Source: Dyella silvae (GTDB taxonomy: Bacteria; Pseudomonadota; Gammaproteobacteria; Xanthomonadales; Rhodanobacteraceae). Taken from it: a DNA stretch of 64,000 nucleotides. How positions within the stretch are numbered: position 1 is the stretch's first letter; each line of letters opens with the position of its first letter. Location of the stretch: assembly GCF_026421305.1 (NCBI RefSeq), contig NZ_JAPJBQ010000002.1, positions 248,001 through 312,000 on the forward strand, in the 5' to 3' direction. The notes beneath the pieces were generated by a model. The model saw nothing but the letters and a program-made list of their open reading frames with translations. It was not told the DNA's origin and did no database searches. The position numbers and the translations under genes are program-made. This document shows, piece by piece, positions 17,351 through 26,535 of this stretch.

Positions 17351-18268
17351 ATGCGTCGTCTGTTGCTTTCATTGCCACTACTGTTGATGCCGTTTGTTGC
17401 GGCAGGGCAGTCTGCGGCCAATGATCCGTACGACGTGGCCGGACATCTCCTCACCCAGGCGCCCGATCAGGTGGTGCAGGTAGGTCCGGGCGTGGCCGTG
17501 CCGCTGTGGCGTGGTTCCGATGGTCACTGGCTGGCGCTGCAGGCGAATAGTCGCTCGCTGTCGACAGCCCAGCGCGCTGATTCGCCGCTGCAGTTCCGCG
17601 CTGTGGATGCGGCATCGGTGCTCTCTAGCGATTTCCAGTACGGCCTCAGCCCGAATGTGCAGGCTCACGTCGGTGTGAGCGAGCACAACTGGGCGAATAA
17701 CCGCGCACCGCGTGTGATTGGCAGCGAAGTCGGCGCCACGTACAACTCGGGCCGTTACACGCTGGGTCTCAGCGTGGGTACTGACAGTGTTTCGGGCGCT
17801 CCGACGCTGCCGCGCCTGTTGCCGGGCGCGATGCCGGGCGTCAACGGCCTGGCGGGCTTCGATAGCAGCACGCAGATCAATGCGCGAGGCCGTTTGGCCC
17901 TGGACAGCAAGAGCGGCATCGACCTGGGTGCCAGCGTGGGCCGTGTGCGCCTGTTGCCGGGCAATCTGCTGGGCATCAATACGCTCGACCAGAAGGCCGT
18001 GAGTTTCGGGGTGGATCGTGGTCCGCTGAGCGGCAGCATTGTCGGTCGCACCATGGCGCCGGAAGCGGGTGTTCCAGGCTCGGGCTACAACCCGGATCGC
18101 CGCTGGAATAGCATCGACCTGGGTGTTACGTGGCGCCTCCCGTGGCAGGGCGAGTTGAGCATCGGTGCGCAGAATCTGTGGTCGTCGGGCAACAGCGTGA
18201 ATACGCCGGCAGGTCCCGAGCCCGACCAGTCGCGCACGCCTTACGTGCAATATCACCAGGATCTCTGA
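17351..18268 (+). CDS. Predicted secreted beta-barrel-like protein, function unknown
   Basis: The 305-residue protein has a clear signal peptide (MRRLLLSLPLLLMPFVAAGQ). It then has alternating short amphipathic strands rich in Gly, Ser, Asn and aromatic residues (for example GLSPNVQAHVGVSEHNW; SEVGATYNSGRYTLGLSVG; SIDLGVTWRLPW), the look of an outer-membrane beta-barrel. I do not recognise a named family. It is preceded by GCGGAGG 10 nt before the ATG, and by a 266-nt intergenic region with a possible TATTCT -10 at about 17271. It ends at a bidirectional terminator shared with the convergent DUF4097 gene. Confidence 0.75.
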   Translation: MRRLLLSLPLLLMPFVAAGQSAANDPYDVAGHLLTQAPDQVVQVGPGVAVPLWRGSDGHWLALQANSRSLSTAQRADSPLQFRAVDAASVLSSDFQYGLSPNVQAHVGVSEHNWANNRAPRVIGSEVGATYNSGRYTLGLSVGTDSVSGAPTLPRLLPGAMPGVNGLAGFDSSTQINARGRLALDSKSGIDLGASVGRVRLLPGNLLGINTLDQKAVSFGVDRGPLSGSIVGRTMAPEAGVPGSGYNPDRRWNSIDLGVTWRLPWQGELSIGAQNLWSSGNSVNTPAGPEPDQSRTPYVQYHQDL

Positions 18269-18296
18269 TCCGCGCACGGCGCGGTGCGCAGACAGC

Positions 18297-18323
18297 AAAA
18301 CGCCGGGCACTGCCCGGCGTTTT
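18297..18323. terminator. Bidirectional terminator between convergent genes
   Basis: AAAACGCCGGGCA and TGCCCGGCGTTTT form a 13-bp inverted repeat with A-runs on one side and T-runs on the other. It can end both the 17351 gene (+) and the DUF4097 gene (-). Confidence 0.88.
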
Positions 18324-18339
18324 TCGTTGAGGCCGCCGC

Positions 18340-19245
18340 TTAGTCCTGCTTGCGGATACGAAGGTCGCCGCTGAAGGTTTCGATGCTCATCTTGCCGCTG
18401 CCGTTACCGGTCGTGGCGTGCAGCTCGCTGCCTGGTCCGTGTTCCGCTTTCTGCACTGTGCCGAAGTCGCTGCGCAGGTCGCCGCTGAAGCTGGTGGCCT
18501 TGATGATGGCCGAGAGGTTGGCCGGTACCTGCACCTGCACGTCACCACTCATGCTGTCGACACTGTAGGTGCCATTGGGCGCGAGGCCGCCAGCCAGCTG
18601 CACATCGCCCGAAACGGTGCTGAGGCTGAGTTTGCGCCATGGGCCGCCGCTGACGCGGATGCGCCCGGATACGGTCTGCAGATCGGCATCGGTGCCGACG
18701 TTCGGCGCCAGAATGTCGCCGCTTACCGTTTGCAGCGATACCTTGTCGGCATTGCCAGCCAGCTCGACGGTGCCACTCACGCTATTGGCATCGATCGAGG
18801 GTGAGCGCGCGTTCACCCGTGTTTTGCCGCTGACGGCGTTGGCTTTGATCTTGCCGCCGTCGATGCCGTCGATGCTGAGCGATGCGCTCACCACGTCGAC
18901 ATCCAGCGAAGCCCCTTTGGGTACGCGCACATCCAGCTGGGTGGCCCCCATCGACGTGTCGTTGTTCCAGTTGAACCAGCCTGATTTGCTGCTACCCGAC
19001 TGCACCTTGATGGTCATGTCGCTGTTGCTGCCATCGATGGTGAGCGGCTTGGCGCCATCGCCGAGGCGGCCGCCCACCTGCACCTGGTCGCGGTCCCAGG
19101 CAGTGACGGTCACCGAGCCTTTCACGTTGCTGATGCTGACGTGCACGGTGGGTGTGGCGTCGTGGTTGAGATTGATGGGCGTATCGGCCAGGGCCTGGCC
19201 AATCGACAGGCTGAGCAGCAGGGGAATGACGCGTGCGGTTTTCAT
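18340..19245 (-). CDS. DUF4097-family secreted beta-helix/adhesin-like protein
   Basis: The 301-residue protein starts at 19245 (GGAGCC Shine-Dalgarno) with a signal peptide (MKTARVIPLLLSLSIGQALA). Repeated strands carry the recurring phrase VSG (KANAVSGKTRV, IDANSVSGTVEL, LQTVSGDIL, LQTVSGRIRV, LSTVSGDVQL), typical of the DUF4097 right-handed beta-helix fold. It is the last gene of an ECF sigma/anti-sigma operon. Proteins of this family often sit beside such regulators and may be periplasmic sensors or targets. The exact role is unknown. An upstream extension to 19518 overlaps the anti-sigma gene and is rejected. Confidence 0.82.
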   Translation of the reverse strand: MKTARVIPLLLSLSIGQALADTPINLNHDATPTVHVSISNVKGSVTVTAWDRDQVQVGGRLGDGAKPLTIDGSNSDMTIKVQSGSSKSGWFNWNNDTSMGATQLDVRVPKGASLDVDVVSASLSIDGIDGGKIKANAVSGKTRVNARSPSIDANSVSGTVELAGNADKVSLQTVSGDILAPNVGTDADLQTVSGRIRVSGGPWRKLSLSTVSGDVQLAGGLAPNGTYSVDSMSGDVQVQVPANLSAIIKATSFSGDLRSDFGTVQKAEHGPGSELHATTGNGSGKMSIETFSGDLRIRKQD

Positions 19246-19264
19246 GGTGAAGGCTCCTCTGGAC

Positions 19265-19705
19265 TCAACCAGCCTGGTGTTCCATCTGTCGCAACTGCGA
19301 CTGTTGTTTTTGTGTGCGGTATAGCAAGCGCTGCAAGGCGGGCGAGTTCGGCGCCTGCTCCATCGCCTGGCGCAGTTCCATGCTGGCGGCATCCAGCTCG
19401 ACGGCGGCACCGGCGAGGCGTGGATCATTGGGACGCCAGCGATCGGCATTCGACGGGGATGCGTTGGCGGCGGTGGTGACCGGACGCTCGCGCAGATGCA
19501 CGGCAAGGCTGCCGGCAAACAGCGAGAGTCCGGCGAAGCTGGCGGCGATCAGCCACCGCTGGACGCGATGCGTCGTGCGGTGAGCCACGGGTGCTGTCGT
19601 GGTGGCGGCATCCAGGGCGGCATCGATGCCGCTCCACAAATCGCGGCGCGGCGATACCGGTTCGCGCAAGGCGCGTGTCTGGCGAAGCCATTCGAATTCG
19701 TTCAT
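19265..19705 (-). CDS. Probable anti-sigma factor / membrane protein of the ECF operon
   Basis: The 146-residue protein has a cytoplasmic N-terminus of about 50 residues (MNEFEWLRQTRALREPVSPRRDLW), one transmembrane helix (about 51-70: WLIAASFAGLSLFAGSLAV) and a periplasmic C-terminus with a Gln/Leu-rich helix. This layout and its ATGA overlap with the upstream sigma gene match single-pass anti-sigma factors. I see no clear zinc-binding anti-sigma HxxxCxxC motif. The role is inferred mainly from position. Confidence 0.7.
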   Translation of the reverse strand: MNEFEWLRQTRALREPVSPRRDLWSGIDAALDAATTTAPVAHRTTHRVQRWLIAASFAGLSLFAGSLAVHLRERPVTTAANASPSNADRWRPNDPRLAGAAVELDAASMELRQAMEQAPNSPALQRLLYRTQKQQSQLRQMEHQAG

Positions 19706-20286
19706 GAGCTTTCTCCGAGTACTTTCCGCAACAGGCCGCGTGCGCGATGCAATTGCGCCTTGGATGAGCCTATTGCCATGCCGAGTTCGGCACCGATTTC
19801 TTCATGCCGCCAGCCTTCCACATCGTGCAGCACCAGTACGGCGCGTGCGCGCGGCGGCAGTTGGCTGATGGCACGTTCCAGTTCTTCGCGTTCCGCCGCG
19901 CAGAAGGGTGTTTCGCCGTGATCGGGGATGTGGTCCTCATCCATCATGCTGACCGGATCGGCGCTGCGCGATCGGATATCCATCAGCGCAACATTCACGG
20001 CCAGCCGGTACAACCAGGTACCGAACGAGCTCTCGCCACGGAAACCGGACAGCTTTTGCCAGGCGCGCACAAACGCATCCTGCGTGAGGTCTTCGGCGCG
20101 CGCGTGGTCAAAGCCCGCCAGGCGGTAGACGGCGCCGTACACGCGATCCACGTGCAGCCGGTACAGCCGCTGGAACGCTTGCCGGTCTCCGCCAGCGGCG
20201 GCCCTGACGTCGTCCATGTCGTTAGGATCCGCGGCGGGCGCTGGCGGCGGCATCGTGTTTCCGGTGGCGGGGCAGGCTGCAATCAT
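19702..20286 (-). CDS. ECF (RpoE-type) RNA polymerase sigma factor
   Basis: The protein has up to 194 residues with region 2 (FQRLYRLHVDRVYGAVYRLAGFDHARAEDLTQDAFVRAWQ... GTWLYRLAVN) and region 4 (AISQLPPRARAVLVLHDVEGWRHEEIGAELGMAIGSSKAQLHRAR). The start is uncertain: ATG codons at 20286, 20253 and 20217 are all in frame before the conserved core. Its stop overlaps the next gene (ATGA), so sigma, anti-sigma and the DUF4097 protein form one operon. It probably directs RNA polymerase to envelope-related promoters, possibly its own. Confidence 0.92.
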   Translation of the reverse strand: MIAACPATGNTMPPPAPAADPNDMDDVRAAAGGDRQAFQRLYRLHVDRVYGAVYRLAGFDHARAEDLTQDAFVRAWQKLSGFRGESSFGTWLYRLAVNVALMDIRSRSADPVSMMDEDHIPDHGETPFCAAEREELERAISQLPPRARAVLVLHDVEGWRHEEIGAELGMAIGSSKAQLHRARGLLRKVLGESS

Positions 20287-20338
20287 CTTGCCAGCTTGGA
20301 TGCGTCTGTGTCTGACAAGGTTTAGAGACAGGCAAAAG

Positions 20339-20368
20339 AAAACCCCGCCGGCCTTGCGGCCGACGGGG
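20339..20368 (-). terminator. Rho-independent terminator after pckG
   Basis: On the minus strand, CCCCGTCGGCC-GCAA-GGCCGGCGGGG (20343-20368) with one G-T-type mismatch is followed by TTTTCTTTT. Confidence 0.88.
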
Positions 20369-20385
20369 TGTCAGGGTGACGCAGG

Positions 20386-22167
20386 TCAGGAGGCGACGGC
20401 GGAGCGCGGCGCCGGGGCCGCTTCATCCAGCGCCTTGGCGACACGCTGCTGTTCGGCGTGCAGCTGCTGCGGCATGCGGGCGCCGAAGCTGTGCAGGTAC
20501 TCGCCGATGGCGGCCAGTTCCGCGGTCCAGCCAGCGTGGTCCACGTCGAGCAGGGTGTCGACGGTGGCGCTGTCGAGGCTCAGGTCGCCGAGCTTGAGTT
20601 CGCCGTGAGCGGGCAGGGTACCGATCGGCGTCTGCTTGCCGGGGGCGCGGCCTTCGACGCGGTCGATCATCCACTCCAGCACGCGCAGGTTGTCGCCGTA
20701 GCCCGGCCACAGGAAGCTGCCGTCCTCGCCCTTGCGGAACCAGTTGACGTGGAAGATCTTCGGCAGCTTTGCGCCCGGCTTGTCGAACGACAGCCAGTGA
20801 CGGAAATAGTCGCCGTAGTGGTAACCGGCGAACGGCTTCATCGCCATCGAGTCACGACGCAGCACGCCAACCGCACCGGTGGCGGCGGCGGTGGTTTCCG
20901 AACCCATCGCGGCGCCGATCAGTACGCCGTGCGCCCAGTCCTTCGCCTCGAACACCAGCGGGATCAGCGACGGGCGGCGGCCACCGAACACGATGGCGCT
21001 GAGCGGCACACCCTGCGCATCTTCCGCGTGCGGCGACCAGGTCGGGCACTGCTTGGCGCTCACGGTGAAGCGCGAGTTCGGATGCGCGGCCGGGCCATTG
21101 GCCGGATCATACGGGCGACCCTGCCAGTCGGTGACCGGCTTGCCCGGCAGGCCTTCCCACCACGGCTGGTTGTCGGCGGTGATGGCGACGTTGGTATAGA
21201 TGGTGTCGCGGGCGATGGTCGACAGCGCATTCGGGTTGGTGTTGTCGCTGGTGCCCGGCGCCACGCCGAAATAGCCTGCTTCCGGATTGATGGCGTATAG
21301 ACGTCCATCGGCGCCCGGACGCATCCAGCAGATGTCATCGCCCACGGTCCACACTTTCCAGCCGTCCTGGCGGTAACCCTCCGGCGGAATGAGCATGGCC
21401 AGGTTGGTCTTGCCGCAGGCTGACGGGAACGCGGCGGCGACGTAGTGCGTTTCGCCCTTCGGGTTCTCGATGCCTACGATCAGCATGTGCTCGGCCAGCC
21501 AACCTTCGGACTTGGCCTGGTAGCTGGCGATGCGCAGCGCGTGGCATTTCTTGCCGAGCAGCGCATTGCCGCCATAGCCCGAGCCGTACGACTTGATGGT
21601 GAGCTCTTCGGGGAAGTGCATGATGAAGCGGCGCTCGGGATCGAGCTCGCCGGTGGAGTGCAGACCCTTTACGAAGCTGCCTTCGCGCTCGATGCGAGCA
21701 AGTGCGGCGGCGCCCATGCGCGTCATCGTGCGCATGTTGGCGACCACGTACGGACTGTCCGTGATCTCCACGCCACAACGAGCCAGCGGCGAGTCGATGG
21801 GGCCCATGCAGTACGGGATGACGTACATGGTGCGGCCTTCCATGCAGCCTTCGAACAGCGCGTCCATCTTGGCGTGCGCTTCGGTGGGGGCCATCCAGTG
21901 ATTGTTCGGGCCAGCGTCTTCCTCGTCCTTGGTGCAGACGAAGGTGAGGTGCTCAACGCGTGCCACGTCGGAGGGACTCGAGCGATGCAGGTAGCAGCCC
22001 GGGTGGGTCTGCTGGTTGAGCTCGATCAGGTCACCGGTCTTCAGCATGTGCTGGACCAGCTGCTGGTATTCGGCGTCCGAGCCGTCGCACCAGTGGATCT
22101 GCGCAGGGCGGGTCAGCTTTGCTACTTCGTCAACCCAGCGCTGCAGCGCTTCCAGCTTGCTCGACAT
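20386..22167 (-). CDS. pckG: Phosphoenolpyruvate carboxykinase (GTP)
   Basis: The 593-residue protein has the GTP-PEPCK features: IHWCDGSDAEYQQL near the N-terminus, FPSACGKTNLAMLIPP (P-loop with the hyper-reactive Cys), VGDDICWMR, and NWFRKGEDGSFLWPGYGDNLRVLEWM near the C-terminus. It converts oxaloacetate and GTP to PEP, CO2 and GDP, the entry to gluconeogenesis. Xanthomonads use the GTP type, unlike E. coli. It is transcribed alone, with a terminator just after it. Confidence 0.97.
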   Translation of the reverse strand: MSSKLEALQRWVDEVAKLTRPAQIHWCDGSDAEYQQLVQHMLKTGDLIELNQQTHPGCYLHRSSPSDVARVEHLTFVCTKDEEDAGPNNHWMAPTEAHAKMDALFEGCMEGRTMYVIPYCMGPIDSPLARCGVEITDSPYVVANMRTMTRMGAAALARIEREGSFVKGLHSTGELDPERRFIMHFPEELTIKSYGSGYGGNALLGKKCHALRIASYQAKSEGWLAEHMLIVGIENPKGETHYVAAAFPSACGKTNLAMLIPPEGYRQDGWKVWTVGDDICWMRPGADGRLYAINPEAGYFGVAPGTSDNTNPNALSTIARDTIYTNVAITADNQPWWEGLPGKPVTDWQGRPYDPANGPAAHPNSRFTVSAKQCPTWSPHAEDAQGVPLSAIVFGGRRPSLIPLVFEAKDWAHGVLIGAAMGSETTAAATGAVGVLRRDSMAMKPFAGYHYGDYFRHWLSFDKPGAKLPKIFHVNWFRKGEDGSFLWPGYGDNLRVLEWMIDRVEGRAPGKQTPIGTLPAHGELKLGDLSLDSATVDTLLDVDHAGWTAELAAIGEYLHSFGARMPQQLHAEQQRVAKALDEAAPAPRSAVAS

Positions 22168-22350
22168 CGTTTCCTCACTCTGGTCTTAAGCCAAAAAAGA
22201 ACAGAAACGGTAACTTACGTACACTGGCATGGCAAGTTGGACTGCAGCAAAAGTCAACTGGACTCACCACAAAATGCTGTCGTGGCCTACAGTTAGAACA
22301 GTGGTACCAGACCACTTTGACCCGCTGGCTACCAGTGGCCGCAGACACAA
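22168..22350. promoter_or_regulatory. Upstream region of pckG with palindrome
   Basis: A perfect 6-bp inverted repeat AGTGGT-ACCAG-ACCACT (about 22300-22316) lies about 135 nt upstream of pckG and may bind a regulator. On the minus strand TTGCCA and TACCGT with a 17-nt spacer (about 22212-22240) form a possible promoter. Both are weak calls. Confidence 0.3.
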
Positions 22351-22375
22351 AAAACGCCGCCTGACGGCGGCGTTT
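22351..22375 (-). terminator. Terminator after the tetR gene
   Basis: ACGCCGCC / GGCGGCGT (about 22354-22373) with loop TGAC has TTTTTT following on the minus strand, so it serves the TetR gene, whose stop is 24 nt away. Confidence 0.87.
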
Positions 22376-22398
22376 CGATGTCGGCCGATGAGCCGGGA

Positions 22399-22977
22399 TC
22401 AGGCCGGCGTCAGCGTACGAATCATGTGTTCAACGTAAGCGTCGAACTCATCGTGGCTGATGCGAGGCAGACCCAGCGTGAAATTGAGCTGCAGGAAACC
22501 CACGTAGGCCGCGTAGGTAAGACGGGCGCGGTTGAGCGCCTCTTCCGGTACTAGGCCGGCTTCGCGGTAGATATTGGTAAGAAATTCCATGCGGCGCTGG
22601 GAAACGCGGGCCATCACCGGCACGACCTGCGGGTGGTCCAGCGCCTTGAGCAGCGCAGCGTACACGCGGTGCGGCGCCAGCTCGTGCGCGACGCGACGGA
22701 ACAGTTCGGGCAAGCGGGCACGCGGATCGGGCATAGCCTCGATCTGGCTGATGACTTCGCGTTCACCGTACTGCTCCCAGCGTTCCAGCGCGGCCTGAAG
22801 CAGGGCTTCGCGAGTGCGGAAATGCCAGTAGAAGCTGCCCTTGGTGACACCAAGCTGGCGTGCCAGTGCCTCGACGGCGAGGGCGCCGACGCCCTGATCG
22901 GCAATCAGCTTGAGGGCGGCGTCTTCCCAATCTTCGGCGGAAAGGCGGGTACGTTCGGGTTTGGCGCTTGCATTCAT
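22399..22977 (-). CDS. TetR/AcrR-family transcriptional regulator
   Basis: The 192-residue protein has an N-terminal helix-turn-helix: WEDAALKLIADQGVGALAVEALARQLGVTKGSFYWHFRTREALLQAAL. A ligand-binding C-terminal domain follows. It lies divergent from the hydrolase-fadE pair with 123 nt between, so repression of these lipid genes in response to an acyl-CoA or similar ligand is a reasonable inference. Its ligand cannot be read from the sequence. Confidence 0.92.
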   Translation of the reverse strand: MNASAKPERTRLSAEDWEDAALKLIADQGVGALAVEALARQLGVTKGSFYWHFRTREALLQAALERWEQYGEREVISQIEAMPDPRARLPELFRRVAHELAPHRVYAALLKALDHPQVVPVMARVSQRRMEFLTNIYREAGLVPEEALNRARLTYAAYVGFLQLNFTLGLPRISHDEFDAYVEHMIRTLTPA

Positions 22978-23063
22978 AAGCGAATGGTAGCCCAGTCGTC
23001 GTGATTATCGGTGCTGCGTCGGCAACTTATTGAATCGATGAGAGCCAGATGCGGCGGCGCATA

Positions 23064-23093
23064 TTGACGTGGCCAAATGCCGCAATCCATACT
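23064..23093 (+). promoter_or_regulatory. Promoter candidate for the hydrolase-fadE operon
   Basis: TTGACG (23064-23069) and CATACT (23088-23093) have an 18-nt spacer. Transcription would start near 23100, at or next to the in-frame ATG 23101, implying a leaderless message. Confidence 0.4.
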
Positions 23094-23100
23094 CAAGCGT

Positions 23101-24000
23101 ATGGTATCAATAACGCCCATCGAAAAGAAAGTCACCCGGATCCGCGCCTCCGATGGCCTGGAGCTGGCCGTTGAGGTGCGTAACCCGGCCGGCAGCCCCG
23201 CGCTGCTGTTTGCCCATGGTTTCGGGCAAACCCGCGGCGCCTGGCGGGGGACGGCCACCGCGCTCGCCACCCAAGGCTACCGATGCGTCACCTTCGACAG
23301 CCGCGGGCATGGCGAAAGTGCCCGCGTCCCTGGCGGCGACTACCACATGGAGCAGTTCATCGACGATTTGTGCCTGCTGGCTCACGCCGAGCAGCACAAG
23401 CCGATTCTGGTGGGTGCCTCCATGGGTGGCCTCCTGGGCTTGGTAGTAGCCGGCGAGATGGACCCGGACGCGTTCAGTGCGCTGGTGTTGGTTGACATCA
23501 CGCCACGTTGGGAAACCAAGGGCGTCGAACGCATTCTCGCTTTCATGCAGGCGCATCCGGATGGCTTCGCCAGCTACGAGGAAGCGGCCGAGCAGATCGC
23601 TGCCTATATGCCGCATCGCGCCGAGCGCAAAACCGAAGACCAGTTGCGTCCGTTATTGCGCGAAGGCGCCGATGGCCGTCTTCGCTGGCACTGGGACCCC
23701 GCGTTGCTCAACGGCCTGGTGAGCGAAAGCGAGCGTTATCAGCCACGCCTGATGGCCGCCGCCGCGCAGGTGCGCGTACCGGTGCTGCTGCTGTCGGGCG
23801 GCCGCAGCGATGTCGTGTCCCGCGACAATGTCGATGAGTTCCTTCGCCTGGTGCCGCATGCCGAGCATGTGGAATTGCCGCGCGCCACGCATATGGTGGC
23901 AGGTGACGCCAACGACGCGTTCACCCGTGAAATCGCACGATTCATAAGCAAGTTGTCTACACCCGATCCGCAAGTCGTCATCCGTAACGAGGTATTGTGA
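23101..24000 (+). CDS. Alpha/beta hydrolase
   Basis: From ATG 23101 the protein has 299 residues; an ATG at 23077 adds eight more. Motifs are FAHGFGQTRGAW (oxyanion region), the nucleophile elbow GASMGG, and a late His in RATHMVAGD. Substrate is unknown; epoxide hydrolase, esterase or thioesterase are possible. Its stop overlaps the fadE start (TGATG), so the two are translationally coupled and it probably acts on lipid or acyl-CoA metabolites. The shorter start is preferred because the candidate promoter's -10 box lies over the longer form. Confidence 0.83.
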   Translation: MVSITPIEKKVTRIRASDGLELAVEVRNPAGSPALLFAHGFGQTRGAWRGTATALATQGYRCVTFDSRGHGESARVPGGDYHMEQFIDDLCLLAHAEQHKPILVGASMGGLLGLVVAGEMDPDAFSALVLVDITPRWETKGVERILAFMQAHPDGFASYEEAAEQIAAYMPHRAERKTEDQLRPLLREGADGRLRWHWDPALLNGLVSESERYQPRLMAAAAQVRVPVLLLSGGRSDVVSRDNVDEFLRLVPHAEHVELPRATHMVAGDANDAFTREIARFISKLSTPDPQVVIRNEVL

Positions 24001-26471
24001 TGTCCGTGATCCTGACCCTGCTGGCGGCGCTCATCGCCACCGGCGCCTGTGCCTACCATCGCAGCAGTCTGCGCACGTGGGCGATCGCTACGGTAATCAC
24101 CACGGTGGTGGTTGGCCTTGTCACTGGCTCGCCGTGGACAACGTTCATCCTGCTGACGATCGAACTGGCTATCGCCGTGCCGCTGTTGATGGACGGCTTT
24201 CGCCGCAAACAGATCAGCGCGCCGCTGCTGAAGATGTTTGCCAAGGTGACGCCCAAGCTCTCCGAAACCGAGCAGACCGCACTGGAAGCGGGCACGGTTG
24301 GTTTCGAGGGCGAGCTGTTTTCTGGCAAGCCGGACTGGCATGAACTGCTGAAGCAGCCGAAGCCCGAATTGAACGTGGAAGAACAGGCGTTCATGGACGG
24401 CCCGGTGGAAGATCTGTGCGGCATGATCGATGACTGGCAGATCACCCACGAACTGGCCGACCTGCCGCCGGACGTCTGGGCTTTCATCAAGAAGCACAAG
24501 TTCTTCGGCATGATCATTCCCAAGCAGTACGGTGGCCTGGGCTTCTCGGCCCTTGCACACTCGGCCGTGCTGCAGAAGCTGGCGACGATGTCGGCCACGG
24601 TGGCCTCCACGGTGGCCGTGCCCAACTCGCTCGGTCCGGCGGAATTGCTGCTGCACTACGGCAGCGATGAACAGAAGAACCACTACCTGCCACGCCTTGC
24701 CGTCGGTGAAGAAATTCCGTGCTTCGCGCTTACCGGTCCGTATGCCGGTTCCGATGCCACCTCGATCACCGACTACGGCGTGGTGTGCAAGCAAATGGTG
24801 GACGGTGTCGAAACGCTCGGCATGAAGCTCACCTTCGACAAGCGCTACATCACGTTGGCGCCGATTGCGACCGTGGTGGGCCTCGCCTTCCGCCTGTACG
24901 ACCCGGAGCAATTGCTGGGCGACAAGGCAGACCTGGGCATCACACTGGCGCTGCTACCGCGTTCAACGCCCGGTCTGGAAATTGGCCGCCGTCATTTCCC
25001 GCTGAACATTCCGTTCCAGAACGGCCCGCTGCACGGCAAGGATGTCTTCGTGCCGATGTCGGTGCTGATCGGCGGTCCGCACATGGCTGGCCACGGCTGG
25101 CGCATGCTGGTGGAGTGCCTCTCGGTAGGTCGTGCGATCTCGCTGCCGTCGAACGCAACAGGTGGCGTACGCGCGGCCGTGGCAGCCACCGGCGCGTATG
25201 CACGCATGCGCAAACAGTTTGGTCTTTCCATCGCCCGCTTCGAGGGCGTGGAAGAAGCGCTGGCACGCATCGGTGGTCTGACCTATGCCACGGCAGCGCT
25301 CTCGCGTGCCACGGCGGCGGCGGTGGATCGCGGTGAGAAGCCGGCGGTGCCTTCGGCCATCGCCAAGTACCACGCCACCGAGTGGGGCCGCACTATCGCC
25401 GGTGACGCGCTGGACGTGCATGGCGGCAAGGGCGTGCAGCTGGGTCCGAAGAACTACGCTGGCCGTGCATGGCAGGGCGTGCCCATCGCCATCACGGTGG
25501 AAGGCGCCAACATCATGACGCGCAGCCTGATGATCTTCGGCCAGGGCGCCATCCGTTGCCATCCATATGTGCTGAAGGAGATGCAGGCGCTGTCGATCGC
25601 CGACTACGGCGATCGCCTGAAGTCCTTCGACCGTGCGCTGTTCGGACACATCGGCTTCGGCATCTCCAATGCGGTGCGCTCGTTCGCCATGGGCGTTACC
25701 GGCTCGCGCATCGGCGACACGGCGGGCGATGCCTACGTGCGCCGCTACTACCGCAAACTCAATCGCTACTCTGCGGCGCTGGCACTGTGCGCAGATACCT
25801 TCATGGGTGTGCTGGGCGGCAAGCTGAAGTTCAAAGAGAAGTTGTCGGCGCGCCTCGGCGATGTGCTGAGCTACCTGTATATCGCCAGCGCCATGTTGAA
25901 GCGCTATGAAGACACCGGCCGTCCGGAAGCGGATCGTCCGTTGCTGGCATGGGCGTTCCATGAGTGCATGTGGCGTACGCAAATGGCGCTGGATGGCGCC
26001 ATCCGCAACTTCCCGGTGAAGCCGGTGGCATGGCTGCTGCGTGCGCTGGTGTTCCCGTTCGGTCGCCGCGAAGTGCCGCCGTCGGATCGCCTGGGGCGTC
26101 GCGTCGCTGCCATCATCACGGCTCCGGGCGAAGCACGCGATCGCCTGACCGAGTGGACTTACCTCACGCCCACGGCCAACAACACCATTGGCCGCATGAA
26201 TGCGCTGTTGCCGGACGTGATCGCCGCCGAGCCCGTGGAACGCAAGTTCGGTAAAGCGCAGAAGGCCGGTCAGTTCAAGTCGCACGACTACAGCGGCCAG
26301 TTGGTAGAGGCGCTACAGGCCGGCGTGATCAACGCCGCCGAGTTCGAACTGCTCAAGCGCGTGCGCGAGGGCGTGTTCGAGTTCATCTCGGTGGATGATT
26401 TCGATCCGGCCGAACTGCGCGCCGCCGTGACCCGCGCCGATCGCAACAAGAAGCTGGCCGACGCGGCCTGA
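24000..26471 (+). CDS. fadE: Acyl-CoA dehydrogenase, FadE type
   Basis: The 823-residue protein has two N-terminal transmembrane segments (about residues 1-18 and 27-62), then the acyl-CoA dehydrogenase domains. Motifs include FFGMIIPKQYGGLGFSALAHS, CFALTGPYAGSD, LECLSVGRAISLPS-like and the long C-terminal DUF1974 region. This is the long gammaproteobacterial FadE architecture. It performs the first step of beta-oxidation: acyl-CoA to trans-2-enoyl-CoA with FAD. ATG 24000 has GAGG upstream and overlaps the hydrolase stop; a GTG three bases earlier is also in frame. Probably regulated with the divergent TetR gene. Confidence 0.94.
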   Translation: MSVILTLLAALIATGACAYHRSSLRTWAIATVITTVVVGLVTGSPWTTFILLTIELAIAVPLLMDGFRRKQISAPLLKMFAKVTPKLSETEQTALEAGTVGFEGELFSGKPDWHELLKQPKPELNVEEQAFMDGPVEDLCGMIDDWQITHELADLPPDVWAFIKKHKFFGMIIPKQYGGLGFSALAHSAVLQKLATMSATVASTVAVPNSLGPAELLLHYGSDEQKNHYLPRLAVGEEIPCFALTGPYAGSDATSITDYGVVCKQMVDGVETLGMKLTFDKRYITLAPIATVVGLAFRLYDPEQLLGDKADLGITLALLPRSTPGLEIGRRHFPLNIPFQNGPLHGKDVFVPMSVLIGGPHMAGHGWRMLVECLSVGRAISLPSNATGGVRAAVAATGAYARMRKQFGLSIARFEGVEEALARIGGLTYATAALSRATAAAVDRGEKPAVPSAIAKYHATEWGRTIAGDALDVHGGKGVQLGPKNYAGRAWQGVPIAITVEGANIMTRSLMIFGQGAIRCHPYVLKEMQALSIADYGDRLKSFDRALFGHIGFGISNAVRSFAMGVTGSRIGDTAGDAYVRRYYRKLNRYSAALALCADTFMGVLGGKLKFKEKLSARLGDVLSYLYIASAMLKRYEDTGRPEADRPLLAWAFHECMWRTQMALDGAIRNFPVKPVAWLLRALVFPFGRREVPPSDRLGRRVAAIITAPGEARDRLTEWTYLTPTANNTIGRMNALLPDVIAAEPVERKFGKAQKAGQFKSHDYSGQLVEALQAGVINAAEFELLKRVREGVFEFISVDDFDPAELRAAVTRADRNKKLADAA

Positions 26472-26535
26472 GTTTTTACGTCATCCAAGGAATGGGCGGA
26501 GCACGCAAGTGCTCCGCCCTCGCAGGAGTGCTGCC

